Shown: one piece after another, positions 1 through 14,400 of the stretch
How positions within the stretch are numbered: position 1 is the stretch's first letter
How the letters are laid out: every line of letters begins with the position of its first letter
DNA from: Aplectana chamaeleonis
Lineage: Eukaryota > Nematoda > Chromadorea > Rhabditida > Cosmocercidae
Direction of reading: 5' to 3'
DNA: 64,000 nt
NCBI GenBank assembly: GCA_029168955.1
Contig: JAPDOI010000010.1
Location: forward strand, 2,317,001 to 2,381,000
Translations under genes and position numbers: made by a program
Notes under the pieces: model-generated
What the model was told of the DNA's origin: nothing
The model's database searches: none
The model's input: only the letters and a program-made list of their open reading frames with translations

Positions 1-303
1 TTCTTGATTTCTTGAAATTATAACATTGCCAAATCATTACTTTTGCCAGGAAGCTAAACTTTTAGAAATCCCTCATTATAAACTGGTCAGACAATCATGA
101 CAGCGGAAATCTTTCATGTTCTGACCTGTGGTTGGTCCTTGTGAAATTTGAAGGAAATATACATATTTCAACAGGATATCGAAGTCGGAAAGACTCTCCC
201 TGTCTACACGCACCATTGCATTCGCTTCACTGAGAGGAATAGGAAAACTAACAAAAACTCATTTCGTTAATTTTGAAGAGAGATATGGCGATGCGGCGCT
301 TTG
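1..303. repeat. Fragment of a dispersed foldback repeat
   Basis: No gene is seen. Bases about 25-90 match the outer part of the right arm of the foldback at 39,050-40,160: both carry an ATTACCAAATC-like stretch, then TACTTTTGCCAGGA and an A/T-rich tail. This looks like an old partial copy of that family. The rest, up to the mariner insertion at 304, is A/T-rich and unassigned. Confidence 0.5.
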
Positions 304-305
304 TA

Positions 306-1461
306 CCAGGTTGTTCAATAAGTTTTGTCGTTCGAGAAGAGAGGGCGTTGCTACTAGCCCAAATTGTTTTGTTTTGTTGGTACACTCTTCATATTATGGT
401 ATGTGAAGTTTCATTTCAATCCGTCCATTCATTCTTTGTTTAAAAGCCATTTAGTGTCGCCGTGTTACAGCAATGTAAAAATTGAATATCATGCAGTGAT
501 AAAATTCTTATTTTTGGAAGGTGTAGCAAAAAAGAAATTCGCGAACGAATATAAAAGGTGTATCATGATTGTTCACCTATAATAAGAACAGTAGAAAGAT
601 GGGTTGCTGATTTTAAACGTGGTCGTTAAAGCCTTGAAGACGATCCACGTAAAGGACGGCCAAAAAGCGCATCAACACCAGATATCATAGCCAAAATACA
701 GGATATGGTTTTGGACGATCGTCGATTGACTGAGAAAGATTTAGTAGATGCTCCACACATCTCGTTAGGCAGTGTGAGCCTTATTTTAAGGAAAATTTTG
801 GGTTTTAGAAAGCTGTGTGCACAAGTGAGACTTGGGTCTACCAAAATGATCCGGAATCGAAACAGGCTAAAGAATGGTGTGAACCTGGTTGTTCGGCTTC
901 GAAACGAGTTCGCGTCCAGAAATCGGCCAAGAAGTTTATGGCATCAGTTCTTTGGGATGCGAAACAAAATTTTGTTTGTGGATTACTTGCGAACTGGTCA
1001 AACAAATAATTATGCATATTATTGTAACCCTTTGGACCAGTTGAAGAAAAAAATTCGTGAAAAAACCCGCTTTGCAGAAGAAGAAATCCTTCTTCATCAG
1101 GACAATGCACCGTGTCACAAGAGCATTTTGACAATGGCTAAAATCCATGAATTAAAGTTCGAATTGTTGGAGCATCCTTCGTATTCACCAGATTTGGCCC
1201 CAGCAGCTTCCATTTGTTTCCAGAACTCAAAAAATTTATGCATGGCAAGCGTTTTTCATCAAATGAAGAGGTCATAACGGCTGTTGAAGCGTATTTTGCA
1301 GACCATCCGGATTCTCACTTCAGGGATGGGATCCACAGATTGGAGCATCGTTGGAGCAAGTGTTTTAATCTTCAGGGAGATTATACTGAATAATAAAGTG
1401 TATTTTAAACCACAAAGTTGTGTTTTTCCTCTCGAACGACAAAGCTTATTGAACAACCTGG
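306..1461 (+). mobile_element. mariner element, copy 1 (inactive)
   Basis: The element is bounded by TA dinucleotides at 304-305 and 1,462-1,463, the target duplication of the Tc1/mariner superfamily. The terminal inverted repeats are about 30 bp and start CCAGGTTGTTCAATAAG; the two ends differ by one base within the repeat. At 1,156 bp it is slightly shorter than a typical mariner (about 1.3 kb), because of an internal deletion near position 824. The interior is a broken transposase gene. A second copy with the same ends lies at 54,281-55,052. Confidence 0.93.
462..1393 (+). pseudogene. mariner transposase pseudogene
   Basis: The translation is clearly a mariner transposase (DD34D, cut-and-paste at TA), but it is broken several ways. 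The start codon is GTG at 462 where copy 2 has ATG. There is a TAA inside the helix-turn-helix region near 628. A deletion at about 824 removes the sequence before the first catalytic aspartate and changes the usual DETW motif to SETW. Further frameshifts follow. Downstream, the second and third acidic motifs remain readable as LLHQDNAPCHKS (about 1,090-1,125) and HPSYSPDLAP (about 1,173-1,202). The natural stop is TAA at 1,391. By eye the motifs are closest to the irritans subfamily; that placement is inferred. Confidence 0.88.
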
Positions 1462-1580
1462 TATGGGCAAGAAACGCCACAAAACGCTTTTTTTTGCAGA
1501 AATTTGGCACGGTACGTTTTCACGAAAATCAGTTACACTGTGCTAAATCAAGCTCACACAGGCAACTGCCACACTGCACA

Positions 1581-1614
1581 GTGTGACATAACTGCGTGGC
1601 AAGTTATGTCACAC
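1581..1614. repeat. Perfect 13 bp inverted repeat (hairpin)
   Basis: GTGTGACATAACT at 1,581-1,593 is repeated as its exact reverse complement at 1,602-1,614, with an 8 nt loop. It lies between the mariner and the kinase 3' end. It may be the remnant of a small inverted-repeat element; no terminator function can be claimed. Confidence 0.7.
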
Positions 1615-2222
1615 TTCTCCATAGATTTGTGAACTGTTCAGGGTAGATTGATGTCCTGCTCAGTTCTCGGGCTCATCCCAGAAAGCTGTCTTTCTAGAAA
1701 GTGATCACGAATAAACAGTTGAAGCAATAGACACGAATGAAGCAAAATATATGAAGTAGATCAGTACTCAGAACTGATTGTTCTCTTGTTTGCCCATTGA
1801 CACGAAAGCGAAGTCAATGACCACGGCTGCATACGTGGACAGTGTGTGTGACAGCCGGGGTCAACTGTTAACGACATGAATAATTTCTGTTCATTCTCAC
1901 ACACAGACGCACACACCCACAGACACACAGACGGTCACACAAAGTAAGGTAAATATAGATTGTGGGATTGCTTAATTAACTTGAATCCCCCCCCTCTTCC
2001 GTTGTAGCCAGCGTATGCCGGTTGGTGTCACCAGGAATTCTTTCGTTGATTAAACTATAATCAACCAATGGAGGAAGCAGTTAGGGTGGTACCTTCAGAA
2101 TATGCGGTGTTTCATTACCGCTTGAGATTCATCCGACTACCGCTGGCTCAGATCGGCTCAGGCCGGCATTCTGTTGACTATGACGGGGGTCCCTGACACA
2201 TTCTTGCAAGCAATCATATAAC

Positions 2223-2228
2223 TTTATT
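2223..2228 (-). promoter_or_regulatory. Candidate polyadenylation signal AATAAA of the kinase gene
   Basis: AATAAA on the minus strand lies about 155 nt past the kinase stop codon. If used, the 3' untranslated region would contain the AT microsatellite. Only the hexamer supports it. Confidence 0.4.
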
Positions 2229-2237
2229 CATGTACTC

Positions 2238-2242
<5 letters not shown>

Positions 2243-2333
<91 letters not shown>
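2243..2333. repeat. (AT)n microsatellite
   Basis: About 90 bp of uninterrupted AT dinucleotides. It lies about 50 nt beyond the kinase stop codon, so it is probably in the 3' untranslated region. Its length is likely to vary between individuals and assemblies. Confidence 0.97.
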
Positions 2334-2336
<3 letters not shown>

Positions 2337-2383
2337 CAAACTCTGTAACCCGTCAGAGTACCCATATATGGTCTATTCATACA

Positions 2384-2454
2384 CTATTTTTCTGAAATGT
2401 ATCCACCGTCATCAGTGCTGTCGATGACTTCAATTGAATTATTGTGGCTGCTCT
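2384..2454 (-). CDS. Kinase exon 8: acidic C-terminal tail and stop
   Basis: A 71 bp terminal exon after acceptor ATGTTTCAG. It completes a Glu codon, then encodes a Ser/Asn/Asp-rich tail of 22 residues ending ISEK and a TAG stop at 2,384. Phase and position fit, but the tail has no recognisable domain, so this exon is less certain than the others. Confidence 0.7.
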
Positions 2455-5400
2455 CTGAAACATAATACTGTAATCACATAGTCATAGACAATTTCATATT
2501 TCAGTTGGAAGTTGACGTTATTTACCATCATCGATAAGGTCCGAGAGGTACAAGTCGCCTCGATTCCCGGATGTTGTCCATTGATGATGGCGAATTTCCC
2601 ATGCGGCGGCTCGGCAGATGACCGTTTCATGGAATATCCGGGAGAATAAGTCTTCTAACTCTGAATGAGAACGAGTATAATCCTACAGGCATGAAGCTTT
2701 AGGAGGATGGTAATCACCTGGTGACACATCATCTGGCATCACATAATCTATACTGACAGCCTCGTCCCGGGATATGAATGGGGTCTCCCGATAGCATAGC
2801 CGATAGAGCAGCACGCCAATAGCCCAGCAATCGGCGTCTTTGGCGTAGAAGCTGTGATGAGATACCGTTTTTTGCATTGCCAGGGAAAGCGAAATAGGAA
2901 ATTCAATGATTCATAGTCGAAGCCGCAGGCGCTTTGACCTTTTGATGAAAGCGTGAGCCAAACCAACACGCATTAGTATCACGTATGCGTTTGACATAGT
3001 CCCTTCTTCAGAAAGAAAGCGGAGCTGGGTGGTGGCCGATGGGTTGAACTCATTCGTTCACTGAAGGTAAAACCCTCGTTTCCAACAGCTTACCCTGTAA
3101 ACGGAAACAGAATTCAGACTACCGGCTCCGCAAGAAGAGCTAGGTACGATAACTAAGGTAAGAACAACTCAGAACTTCATTCCGACCTTCCCGTTGCAAA
3201 AACTGCATTTCTGTTGATCTGGACACTCAAAAATCGGAGCCAGATCCCGTTTCGGGCAACCCGCTAACCCCTCGATTTTTACCAGCCACCCGGATGACGA
3301 AAATTGCCTTCCCGGTGCCGCGAATTTGCGTGTGAATGTACGATAAGGTACGATTAAGGTGCGTCCGAATGAGAATGGCTGCCCACGCGGCCGGCGTGCT
3401 TGGCAGGCGGCCGTCGCGTTCGCCGCTCTTGGACGAGCATGCGAAAAGTCCCCAACGCCATCGACAAAGAACGAGGCCGGCACCGGCTGGCAGCAAGTAC
3501 TGCGCCGATCAATCAGTGGGAGAGGGGACGGCCGTCGTTGAAATCCAATACTCGTCCGAGGGTGACACATGCGACGGCCACCTGCCAAGCACGCCGACCG
3601 CGTGGGTCGCCATTCTCATTCGGGCACACTTTAATGTACAATGTAAGCATTTTCGCGCGACCCGATTTACCATTTCGGGCGACCTGGACGAGCAGCAAAT
3701 GGTCGTCCGGTATTGGGTAACCATTTCGGGCGACCCGGACGAGCAGCAAATGGTCGTCCGGTATTGGGTAACCATTTCGGGCGACCCGGACGAGCAGCAA
3801 ATGGTCGTCCGGTATTGGGTAACCGTTTCGGGCGACCCGGACGAGCAGCAAATGGTCGTCCGGTATTGGGTAACCATTTCGGGCGACCCGGACGAGCAGC
3901 AAATGGTCGTCCGGTATTGGGTAACCGTTTCGGGCGACCCGGACGAGCAGCAAATGGTCGTCCGGTTTTGGGTAACCATTTCGGGCGACCCGGACGAGCA
4001 GCAAATGGTCGTCCGGTATTGGGTAATGGCGCCGTTTCGGGCGACACGGACAAGCAGCAAATGGTCGTCCGGTATTGGGTAACCATTTCGGGCGACCTGG
4101 ACGAGCAGCAAATGGTCGTCCGGTTTTGGGTAACCATTTCGGGCGACCCGGACGAGCAGCAAATGGTCGTCCGGTATTGGGTAACCATTTCGGGCGACCC
4201 GGACGAGCAGCAAATGGTCGTCCGGTATTGGGTAACCGTTTCGGGCGACCCGGACGAGCAGCAAATGGTCGTCCGGTTTTGGGTAACCATTTCGAGCGAC
4301 CCGGACGAACAGCAAATGGTCGTCCGGTATTGGGTAACCATTTCGAGCGACCCGGACGAACAGCAAATGGTCGTCCGGTAGTGGGTAACCATTTCGGGCG
4401 ACCCGGACGAGCAGCAAATGGTCGTCCGGTATTGGGTAACCATTTCGGGCGACCCGGACGAGCAGCAAATGGTCGTCCGGTATTTGGTAACCATTTCAGG
4501 CGACCCGGACGAGCAGCAAATGGTCGTCCGGTATTGGGTAACCATTTCGGGCGACCCGGACGAGCAGCAAATGGTCGTCCGGTATTTGGTAACCATTTCA
4601 GGCGACCCGGACGAGCAGCAAATTGTCGTCCGGTATTGGGTAACCATTTCGGGCGACCCGGACGAGCAGCAAATGGTCGTCCGGTATTGGGTAACCATTT
4701 CGGGCGACCGGACGAGCAGCAAATGGTCGTCCGGTATTGGGTAACCGTTTCGGGCGACCCGGACGAGCAGCAAATGGTCGTCCGGTTTTGGGTAACCATT
4801 TCGGGCGACCCGGACGAGCAGCAAATGGTCGTCCGGTATTGGGTAACCATTTCGGGCGACCCGGACGAGCAGCAAATGGTCGTCCGGTATTGGGTAACCA
4901 TTTCAGGCGACCTGGACGAGCAGCAAATGGTCGTCCGGTATTGGGTAACCATTTCGGGCGACCCGGACGAGCAGCAAATTGTCGTCCGGTATTGGGTAAC
5001 CATTTCGGGCGACCCGGACGAGCAGCAAATTGTCGTCCGGTACTGGGTAACCATTTCGGGCGACCCGGACGAGCAGCAAATGGTCGTCCGGTATTGGGTA
5101 ACCATTTCAGGCGACTTGGACGAGCAGCAAATGGTCGTCCGGTATTGGGTAACCATTTCAGGCGACCTGGACGAGCAGCAAATGGTCGTCCGGTATTGGG
5201 TAACCATTTCGGGCGACCCGGACGAGCAGCAAATGGTCGTCCGGTATTGGGTAACCATTTCGGGCGACCCGGACGAGCAGCAAATGGTCGTCCGGTATTG
5301 GGTAACCATTTCGGGCGACCCGGACGAGCAGCAAATGGTCGTCCGGTATTGGGTAACCATTTCAGGCGACCTGGACGAGCAGCAAATGGTCGTCCGGTAT

Positions 5401-8400
5401 TGGGTAACCATTTCAGGCGACCTGGACGAGCAGCAAATGGTCGTCCGGTATTGGGTAACCATTTCAGGGCGACCGGACGAGCAGCAAATGGTCGTCCGGT
5501 ATTGGGTAACCATTTCGGGCGACCCGGACGAGCAGCAAATGGTCGTCCGGTATTGGGTAACCATTTCGGGCGACCCGGACGAGCAGCAAATGGTCGTCCG
5601 GTATTGGGTAACCATTTCGGGCGACCCGGACGAGCAGCAAATGGTCGTCCGGTATTGGGTAATCATTTCGGGCGACCCGGACGAGCAGCAAATGGTCGGC
5701 CGGGATTGGGTAACCATTTCGGGCGACCTGACGAGTAGCAAATGGTCGTCCGGTTTTGGGTAACCATTTCGGGCGACCCGGACGAGCAGCAAATGGTCGT
5801 CCGGTATTGGGTAACCATTTCGGGCGACCCGGACGAGCAGCAAATGGTCGTCCGGTATTGGGTAACCATTTCAGGCGACCTGGACGAGCAGCAAATGGTC
5901 GTCCGGTATTGGGTAACCATTTCGGGCGACCCGGACGAGCAGCAAATGGTCGTCCGGTATTGGGTAACCGTTTCGGGCGACCCGGACGAGCAGCAAATGG
6001 TCGTCCGGTATTGGGTAACCATTTCGGGCGACCCGGACGAGCAGCAAATGGTCGTCCGGTATTGGGTAACCATTTCGGGCGACCCGGACGAGCAGCAAAT
6101 GGTCGTCCGGTATTGGGTAACCATTTCGGGCGACCCGGACGAGCAGCAAATGGTCGTCCGGTATTGGGTAACCATTTCGGGCGACCCGGACGAGCAGCAA
6201 ATGGTCGTCCGGTATTGGGTAACCATTTCGGGCGACCCGGACGAGCAGCAAATGGTCGTCCGGTATTGGGTAACCGTTTCGGGCGACCCGGACGAGCAGC
6301 AAATGGTCGTCCGGTATTGGGTAACCATTTCGGGCGACCCGGACGAGCAGCAAATGGTCGTCCGGTATTGGGTAACCATTTCGGGCGACCCGGACGAGCA
6401 GCAAATGGTCGTCCGGTATTGGATAACCATTTCGGGCGACCCGGACGAGCAGCAAATTGTCGTCCGGTATTGGGTAACCATTTCGGGCGACCCGGACGAG
6501 CAGCAAATGGTCGTCCGGTATTGGGTAACCATTTCGGGCGACCCGGACGAGCAGCAAATGGTCGTCCGGTATTTGGTAACCATTTCAGGCGACCCGGACG
6601 AGCAGCAAATTGTCGTCCGGTATTGGGTAACCATTTCGGGCGACCCGGACGAGCAGCAAATTGTCGTCCGGTATTGGGTAACCATTTCGGGCGACCCGGA
6701 CGAGCAGCAAATGGTCGTCCGGTATTGGGTAACCATTTCGGGCGACCCGGACGAGCAGCAAATGGTCGTCCGGTTTTGGGTAACCATTTCGGGCGACCCG
6801 GACGAGCAGCAAATGGTCGTCCGGTATTGGGTAACCATTTCGGGCGACCCGGACGAGCAGCAAATGGTCGTCCGGTATTGGGTAACCATTTCGGGCGACC
6901 CGGACGAGCAGCAAATGGTCGTCCGGTATTGGGTAACCATTTCGGGCGACCCGGACGAGCAGCAAATGGTCGTCCGGTATTGGGTAACCATTTCGGGCGA
7001 CCCGGACGAGCAGCAAATGGTCGTCCGGTATTGGGTAACCGTTTCGGGCGACCCGGACGAGCAGCAAATGGTCGTCCGGTTTTGGGTAACCATTTCGGGC
7101 GACCCGGACGAGCAGCAAATGGTCGTCCGGTATTGGGTAACCATTTCGGGCGACCCGGACGAGCAGCAAATGGTCGTCCGGTATTGGGTAACCATTTCAG
7201 GCGACTTGGACGAGCAGCAAATGGTCGTCCGGTATTGGGTAACCATTTCAGGCGACCTGGACGAGCAGCAAATGGTCGTCCGGTATTGGGTAACCATTTC
7301 GGGCGACCCGGACGAGCAGCAAATGGTCGTCCGGTATTGGGTAACCGTTTCGGGCGACCCGGACGAGCAGCAAATGGTCGTCCGGTATTGGGTAACCATT
7401 TCGGGCGACCCGGACGAGCAGCAAATGGTCGTCCGGTATTGGGTAACCATTTCGGGCGACCCGGACGAGCAGCAAATGGTCGTCCGGTATTGGGTAACCA
7501 TTTCAGGCGACTTGGACGAGCAGCAAATGGTCGTCCGGTATTGGGTAACCATTTCAGGCGACCTGGGCGAGCAGCAAATGGTCGTCCGGTATTGGGTAAC
7601 CATTTCGGGCGACCCGGACGAGCAGCAAATGGTCGTCCGGTATTGGGTAACCGTTTCGGGCGACCCGGACGAGTAGCAAATGGTCGTCCGGTTTTGGGTA
7701 ACCATTTCGGGCGACCCGGACGAGCAGCAAATTGTCGTCCGGTATTGGGTAACCATTTCGGGCGACCCGGACGAGCAGCAAATGGTCGTCCGGTATTGGG
7801 TAACCATTTCGGGCGACCCGGACGAGCAGCAAATGGTCGTCCGGTATTGGGTAACCATTTCGGGCGACCCGGACGAGCAGCAAATGGTCGTCCGGTTTTG
7901 GGTAACCATTTCGGGCGACCCGGACGAGCAGCAAATGGTCGTCCGGTATTGGGTAACCATTTCGGGCGACCTGGACGAGCAGCAAATGGTCGTCCGGTTT
8001 TGGGTAACCATTTCGGGCGACCCGGACGAGCAGCAAATGGTCGTCCGGTATTGGGTAACCATTTCGGGCGACCCGGACGAGCAGCAAATGGTCGTCCGGT
8101 ATTGGGTAACCATTTCGGGCGACCCGGACGAGCAGCAAATGGTCGTCCGGTATTGGGTAACCATTTCGGGCGACCCGGACGAGCAGCAAATGGTCGTCCG
8201 GTATTGGGTAACCGTTTCGGGCGACCCGGACGAGCAGCAAATGGTCGTCCGGTTTTGGGTAACCATTTCGGGCGACCCGGACGAGCAGCAAATGGTCGTC
8301 CGGTATTGGGTAACCATTTCGGGCGACCCGGACGAGCAGCAAATGGTCGTCCGGTATTGGGTAACCATTTCAGGCGACCCGGACGAGCAGCAAATTGTCG

Positions 8401-11400
8401 TCCGGTATTGGGTAACCATTTCGGGCGACCTGGACGAGCAGCAAATGGTCGTCCGGTATTGGGTAACCATTTCCGGGCGACCCGGACGAGCAGCAAATGG
8501 TCGTCCGGTATTGGGTAACCATTTCGGGCGACCCGGACGAGCAGCAAATGGTCGTCCGGTATTGGGTAACCATTTCGGGCGACCCGGACGAGCAGCAAAT
8601 GGTCGTCCGGTATTGGGTAACCATTTCGGGCGACCCGGACGAGCAGCAAATGGTCGTCCGGTATTGGGTAACCATTTCGGGCGACCCGGACGAGCAGCAA
8701 ATGGTCGTCCGGTATTGGGTAACCATTTCGGGCGACCTGGACGAGCAGCAAATGGTCGTCCGGTATTGGGTAACCATTTCGGGCGACCCGGACGAGCAGC
8801 AAATGGTCGTCCGGTATTGGGTAACCATTTCAGGCGACCCGGACGAGCAGCAAATGGTCGTCCGGTATTGGGTAACCATTTCGGGCGACCCGGACGAGCA
8901 GCAAATTGTCGTCCGGTATTGGGTAACCATTTCGCGACCCGGACGAGCAGCAAATGGTCGTCCGGTATTGGGTAACCATTTCGGGCGACCCGGACGAGCA
9001 GCAAATGGTCGTCCGGTATTGGGTAACCATTTCGGGCGACCCTGACGAGCAGCAAATGGTCGTCCGGTATTGGGTAACCATTTCGGGCGACCGGACGAGC
9101 AGCAAATGGTCGTCCGGTATTGGGTAACCATTTCGGGCGACCCGGACGAGCAGCAAATGGTCGTCCGGTATTGGGTAACCATTTCCGGGCGACCCGGACG
9201 AGCAGCAAATGGTCGTCCGGTATTGGGTAACCATTTCGGGCGACCCGGACGAGCAGCAAATGGTCGTCCGGTATTGGGTAACCATTTCGGGCGACCCGGA
9301 CGAGCAGCAAATGGTCGTCCGGTATTGGGTAACCATTTCGGGCGACCCGGACGAGCAGCAAATGGTCGTCCGGTATTGGGTAACCATTTCGGGCGACCCG
9401 GACGAGCAGCAAATGGTCGTCCGGTATTGGGTAACCATTTCGGGCGACCCGGACGAGCAGCAAATGGTCGTCCGGTATTGGGTAACCATTTCGGGCGACC
9501 CGGACAAGCAGCAAATGGTCGTCCGGTATTGGGTAACCAACTCGGGCGACCCGGACGAGCAGCAAATGGTCGTCCGGTATTGGGTAACCGTTTCGGGCGA
9601 CCCGGACGAACAGCAAATGGTCGTCCGGTAGTGGGTAACCATTTCGGGCGACCCGGACGAGCAGCAAATGGTCGTCCGGTATTGGGTAACCATTTCGGGC
9701 GACCCGGACGAGCAGCAAATGGTCGTCCGGTATTTGGTAACCATTTCAGGCGACCCGGACGAGCAGCAAATTGTCGTTCGGTATTGGGTAACCATTTCGG
9801 GCGACCCGGACGAGCAGCAAATTGTCGTCCGGTATTGGGTAACCATTTCGGGCGACCCGGACGAGCAGCAAATGGTCGTCCGGTATTGGGTAACCATTTC
9901 GGGCGACCCGGACGAGCAGCAAATGGTCGTCCGGTATTGGGTAACCGTTTCGGGTGACCCGGACGAGCAGCAAATGGTCGTCCGGTTTTGGGTAACCATT
10001 TTGGGCGACCCGGACGAGCAGCAAATGGTCGTCCGGTATTGGGTAACCATTTCGGGCGACCCGGACGAGCAGCAAATGGTCGTCCGGTATTGGGTAACCA
10101 TTTCGGGCGACCCGGACGAGCAGCAAACGGTCGTCCGGTATTGGGTAAGCGGTTCTGGCGACCCGGACGAGCAGCAAATGGTCGTCCGGTATTGGGTAAC
10201 CATTTCGGGCGACCCGGACGAGCAGCAAATGGTCGTCCGGTATTGGGTAACCATTTCGGGCGACCGGACGAGCAGCAAATGGTCGTCCGGTATTGGGTAA
10301 CCATTTCGGGCGACCCGGACGAGCAGCAAATGATCGTCCGGTATTGGGTAACCATTTCGGGCGACCCGGACGAGCAGCAAATGGTCGTCCGGTATTGGGT
10401 AACCATTTCGGGCGACCCGGACGAGCAGCAAATGGTCGTCCGGTATTGGGTAACCATTTCGGGCGACCCGGACGAGCAGCAAATGGTCGTCCGGTTTTGG
10501 GTAACCATTTCGGGCGACCCGGACGAGCAGCAAATGGTCGTCCGGTATTGGGTAACCATTTCGGGCGACCCGGACGAGCAGCAAATGGTCGTCCGGTATT
10601 GGGTAACCATTTCGGGCGACCCGGACGAGGAGCAAAGGGTCGTCCGGTATGGGGTAACCATTTCAGGCGACCCGGACGAGCAGCAATTGGTCGTCCGGTA
10701 TTGGGTAATCATTTCGGGCGACCCGGACGAGCAGCAAATGGTCGTCCGGTATTGGGTAACGATTTCGGGCGACACGGACGAGCAGCAAATGGTCGTCCGG
10801 TATTGGGTAACCATTTCGGGCGACCCGGACGAGCAGCAAATGGTCGTCCGGTATTGGGTAACCATTTCGGGCGACCCGGACGAGCAGCAAATTGTCGTCC
10901 GGTATTGGGTAACCATTTCGGGCGACCCGGACGAGCAGCAAATGGTCGTCCGGTATTGGGTAACCATTTCGGGCGACCCGGACGAGCAGCAAATGGTCGT
11001 CCGGTATTTGGTAACCATTTCAGGCGACCCGGACGAGCAGCAAATTGTCGTCCGGTATTGGGTAACCATTTCGGGCGACCCGGACGAGCAGCAAATTGTC
11101 GTCCGGTACTGGGTAACCATTTCGGGCGACCCGGACGAGCAGCAAATGGTCGTCCGGTATTGGGTAACCGTTTCGGGCGACCCGGACGAGCAGCAAATGG
11201 TCGTCCGGTATTGGGTAACCGTTTCGGGCGACCCGGACGAGCAGCAAATTGTCGTCCGGTATTGGGTAACCATTTCGGGCGACCCGGACGAGCAGCAAAT
11301 GGTCGTCCGGTATTGGGTAACCATTTCGGGCGACCCGGACGAGCAGCAAATGGTCGTCCGGTATTGGGTAACCATTTCGGGCGACCCGGACGAGCAGCAA

Positions 11401-14400
11401 ATGGTCGTCCGGTATTGGGTAACCATTTCGGGCGACCGGACGAGCAGCAAATGGTCGTCCGGTATTGGGTGACCATTTCAGGCGACCCGGACGAGCAGCA
11501 AATTGTCGTCCGGTATTGGGTAACCATTTCGGGCGACCCGGACGAGCAGCAAATTGTCGTCCGGTACTGGGTAACCATTTCGGGCGACCCGGACGAGCAG
11601 CAAATGGTCGTCCGGTATTGGGTAACCATTTCGGGCGCCCCGGACGAGCAGCAAATGGTCGTCCGGTATTGGGTAACCATTTCGGGCGACCCGGACGAGC
11701 AGCAAATGGTCGTCCGGTATTGGGTAACCATTTCGGGCGACCGGACGAGCAGCAAATGGTCGTCCGGTATTGGGTAACCATTTCGGGCGACCCGGACGAG
11801 CAGCAAATGGTCGTCCGGTATTGGGTAACCATTTCGGGCGACCCGGACGAGCAGCAAATGGTCGTCCGGTATTGGGTAACCATTTCGGGCGACCCGGACG
11901 AGCAGCAAATGGTCGTCCGGTATTGGGTAACCATTTCGGGCGACCCGGACGAGCAGCAAAATGGTCGTCCGGTATTGGGTAACCATTTCAGGCGACCCGG
12001 ACGAGCAGCAAATGGTCGTCCGGTATTGGGTAACCATTTCGGGCGACCCGGACGAGCAGCAAATGGTCGTCCGGTATTGGGTAACCATTTCCGGGCGACC
12101 CGGACGAGCAGCAAATGGTCGTCCGGTTTTGGGTAACCATTTCGGGCGACCCGGACGAGCAGCAAATGGTCGTCCGGTATTGGGTAACCGTTTCGGGCGA
12201 CCCGGACGAGCAGCAAATGGTCGTCCGGTATTGGGTAACCATTTCGGGCGACCCGGACGAGCAGCAAATGGTCGTCCGGTATTGGGTAACCGTTTCGGGC
12301 GACCCGGACGAGCAGCAAATGGTCGTCCGGTTTTGGGTAACCATTTCGGGCGACCTGACGAGCAGCAAATGGTCGTCCGGTATTGGGTAACCATTTCGGG
12401 CGACCTGGACGAGCAGCAAATGGTCGTCCGGTATTGGGTAACCATTTCGGGCGACCCGGACGAGCAGCAAATGGTCGTCCGGTATTGGGTAACCGTTTCG
12501 GGCGACCCGGACGAGCAGCAAATGGTCGTCCGGTATTGGGTAACCATTTCGGGCGACCCGGACGAGCAGCAAATGGTCGTCCGGTATTGGGTAACCGTTT
12601 CGGGCGACCCGGACGAGCAGCAAATGGTCGTCCGGTATTGTAACCATTTCGGGCGACCCGGACGAGCAGCAAATGGTCGTCCGGTATTGGGTAACCATTT
12701 CGGGCGACCCGGACGAGCAGCAAATGGTCGTCCGGTATTGGGTAACCATTTCGGGCGACCCGGACGAGCAGCAAATGGTCGTCCGGTATTGGGTAACCAT
12801 TTCGGGCGACCCGGACGAGCAGCAAATGGTCGTCCGGTATTGGGTAACCATTTCGGCCGACCCGGACGAGCAGCAAATGGTCGTCCGGTATTGGGTAACC
12901 ATTTCGGGCGACCCGGACGAGCAGCAAATGGTCGTCCGGTATTGGGTAACCATTTCGGGCGACCCGGACGAGCAGCAAATGGTCGTCCGGTATTGGGTAA
13001 CCATTTCGGGCGACCCGGACGAGCAGCAAATGGTCGTCCGGTATTGGGTAACCATTTCGGGCGACCCGGACGAGCAGCAAATGGTCGTCCGGTATTGGGT
13101 AACCATTTCGGGCGACCCGGACGAGCAGCAAATGGTCGTCCGGTATTGGGTAACCATTTCGGGCGACCCGGACGAGCAGCAAATGGTCGTCCGGTATTGG
13201 GTAACCATTTCGGGCGACCCGGACGAGCAGCAAATGGTCGTCCGGTATTGGGTAACCATTTCGGGCGACCCGGACGAGCAGCAAATGGTCGTCCGGTATT
13301 GGGTAACCATTTCGGGCGACCCGGACGAGCAGCAAATGGTCGTCCGGTATTGGGTAACCATTTCGGGCGACCCGGACGAGCAGCAAATGGTCGTCCGGTA
13401 TTGGGTAACCATTTCAGGGCGACCCGGACGAGCAGCAAATGGTCGTCCGGTATTGGGTAACCATTTCGGGCGACCCGGACGAGCAGCAAATGGTCGTCCG
13501 GTATTGGGTAACCATTTCGGGCGACCCGGACGAGCAGCAAATGGTCGTCCGGTATTGGGTAACCATTTCGGGCGACCCGGACGAGCAGCAAATGGTCGTC
13601 CGGTATTGGGTAACCATTTCTGGGCGACCCGGACGAGCAGCAAATGGTCGTCCGGTATTGGGTAACCATTTCGGGCGACCCGGACGAGCAGCAAATGGTC
13701 GTCCGGTATTGGGTAACCATTTCGGGCGACTTGACGAGCAGCAAATGGTCGTCCGGTATTGGGTAACCATTTCGCGACCCGGACGAGCAGCAAATGGTCG
13801 TCCGGTATTGGGTAACCATTTAGGGCGACCCGGACGAGCAGCAAATGGTCGTCCGGTATTGGGTAACCATTTCGGGCGACCCGGACGAGCAGCAAATGGT
13901 CGTCCGGTATTGGGTAACCATTTCGGGCGACCCCGACGAGCAGCAAATGGTCGTCCGGTATTGGGTAACCATTTCGGGCGACCCGGACGAGCAGCAAATG
14001 ATCGTCCGGTATTGGGTAACCATTTCGGGCGACCCGGACGAGCAGCAAATGGTCGTCCGGTATTGGGTAACCATTTCGGGCGACCCGGACGAGCAGCAAA
14101 TGGTCGTCCGGTATTGGGTAACCATTTCGGGCGACCCGGACGAGCAGCAAATGGTCGTCCGGTATTGGGTAACCATTTCGGGCGACCCGGACGAGCAGCA
14201 AATGGACGTCCGGTATTGGGCAACCATTTCGGGCGACCCGGACGAGCAGCAAATGGTCGTCCGGTATTGGGTAACCATTTCGGGCGACCCGACGAGCAGC
14301 AAATGGTCGTCCGGTATTGGGTAACCATTTCGGGCGACCCGGACGAGCAGCAAATGGTCGTCCGGTATTGGGTAACCATTTCGGGCGACCCGGACGAGCA

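Larger units (their letters stand above)
1615..2383. other. Intergenic DNA downstream of the kinase gene
   Basis: No coding exon is seen. The stretch holds a CA-rich tract (1,896-1,940), a small hairpin (GTTGATTA and its complement, 2,034-2,054) and the AT microsatellite listed separately. On the minus strand the part next to 2,384 is the probable kinase 3' untranslated region. Confidence 0.5.
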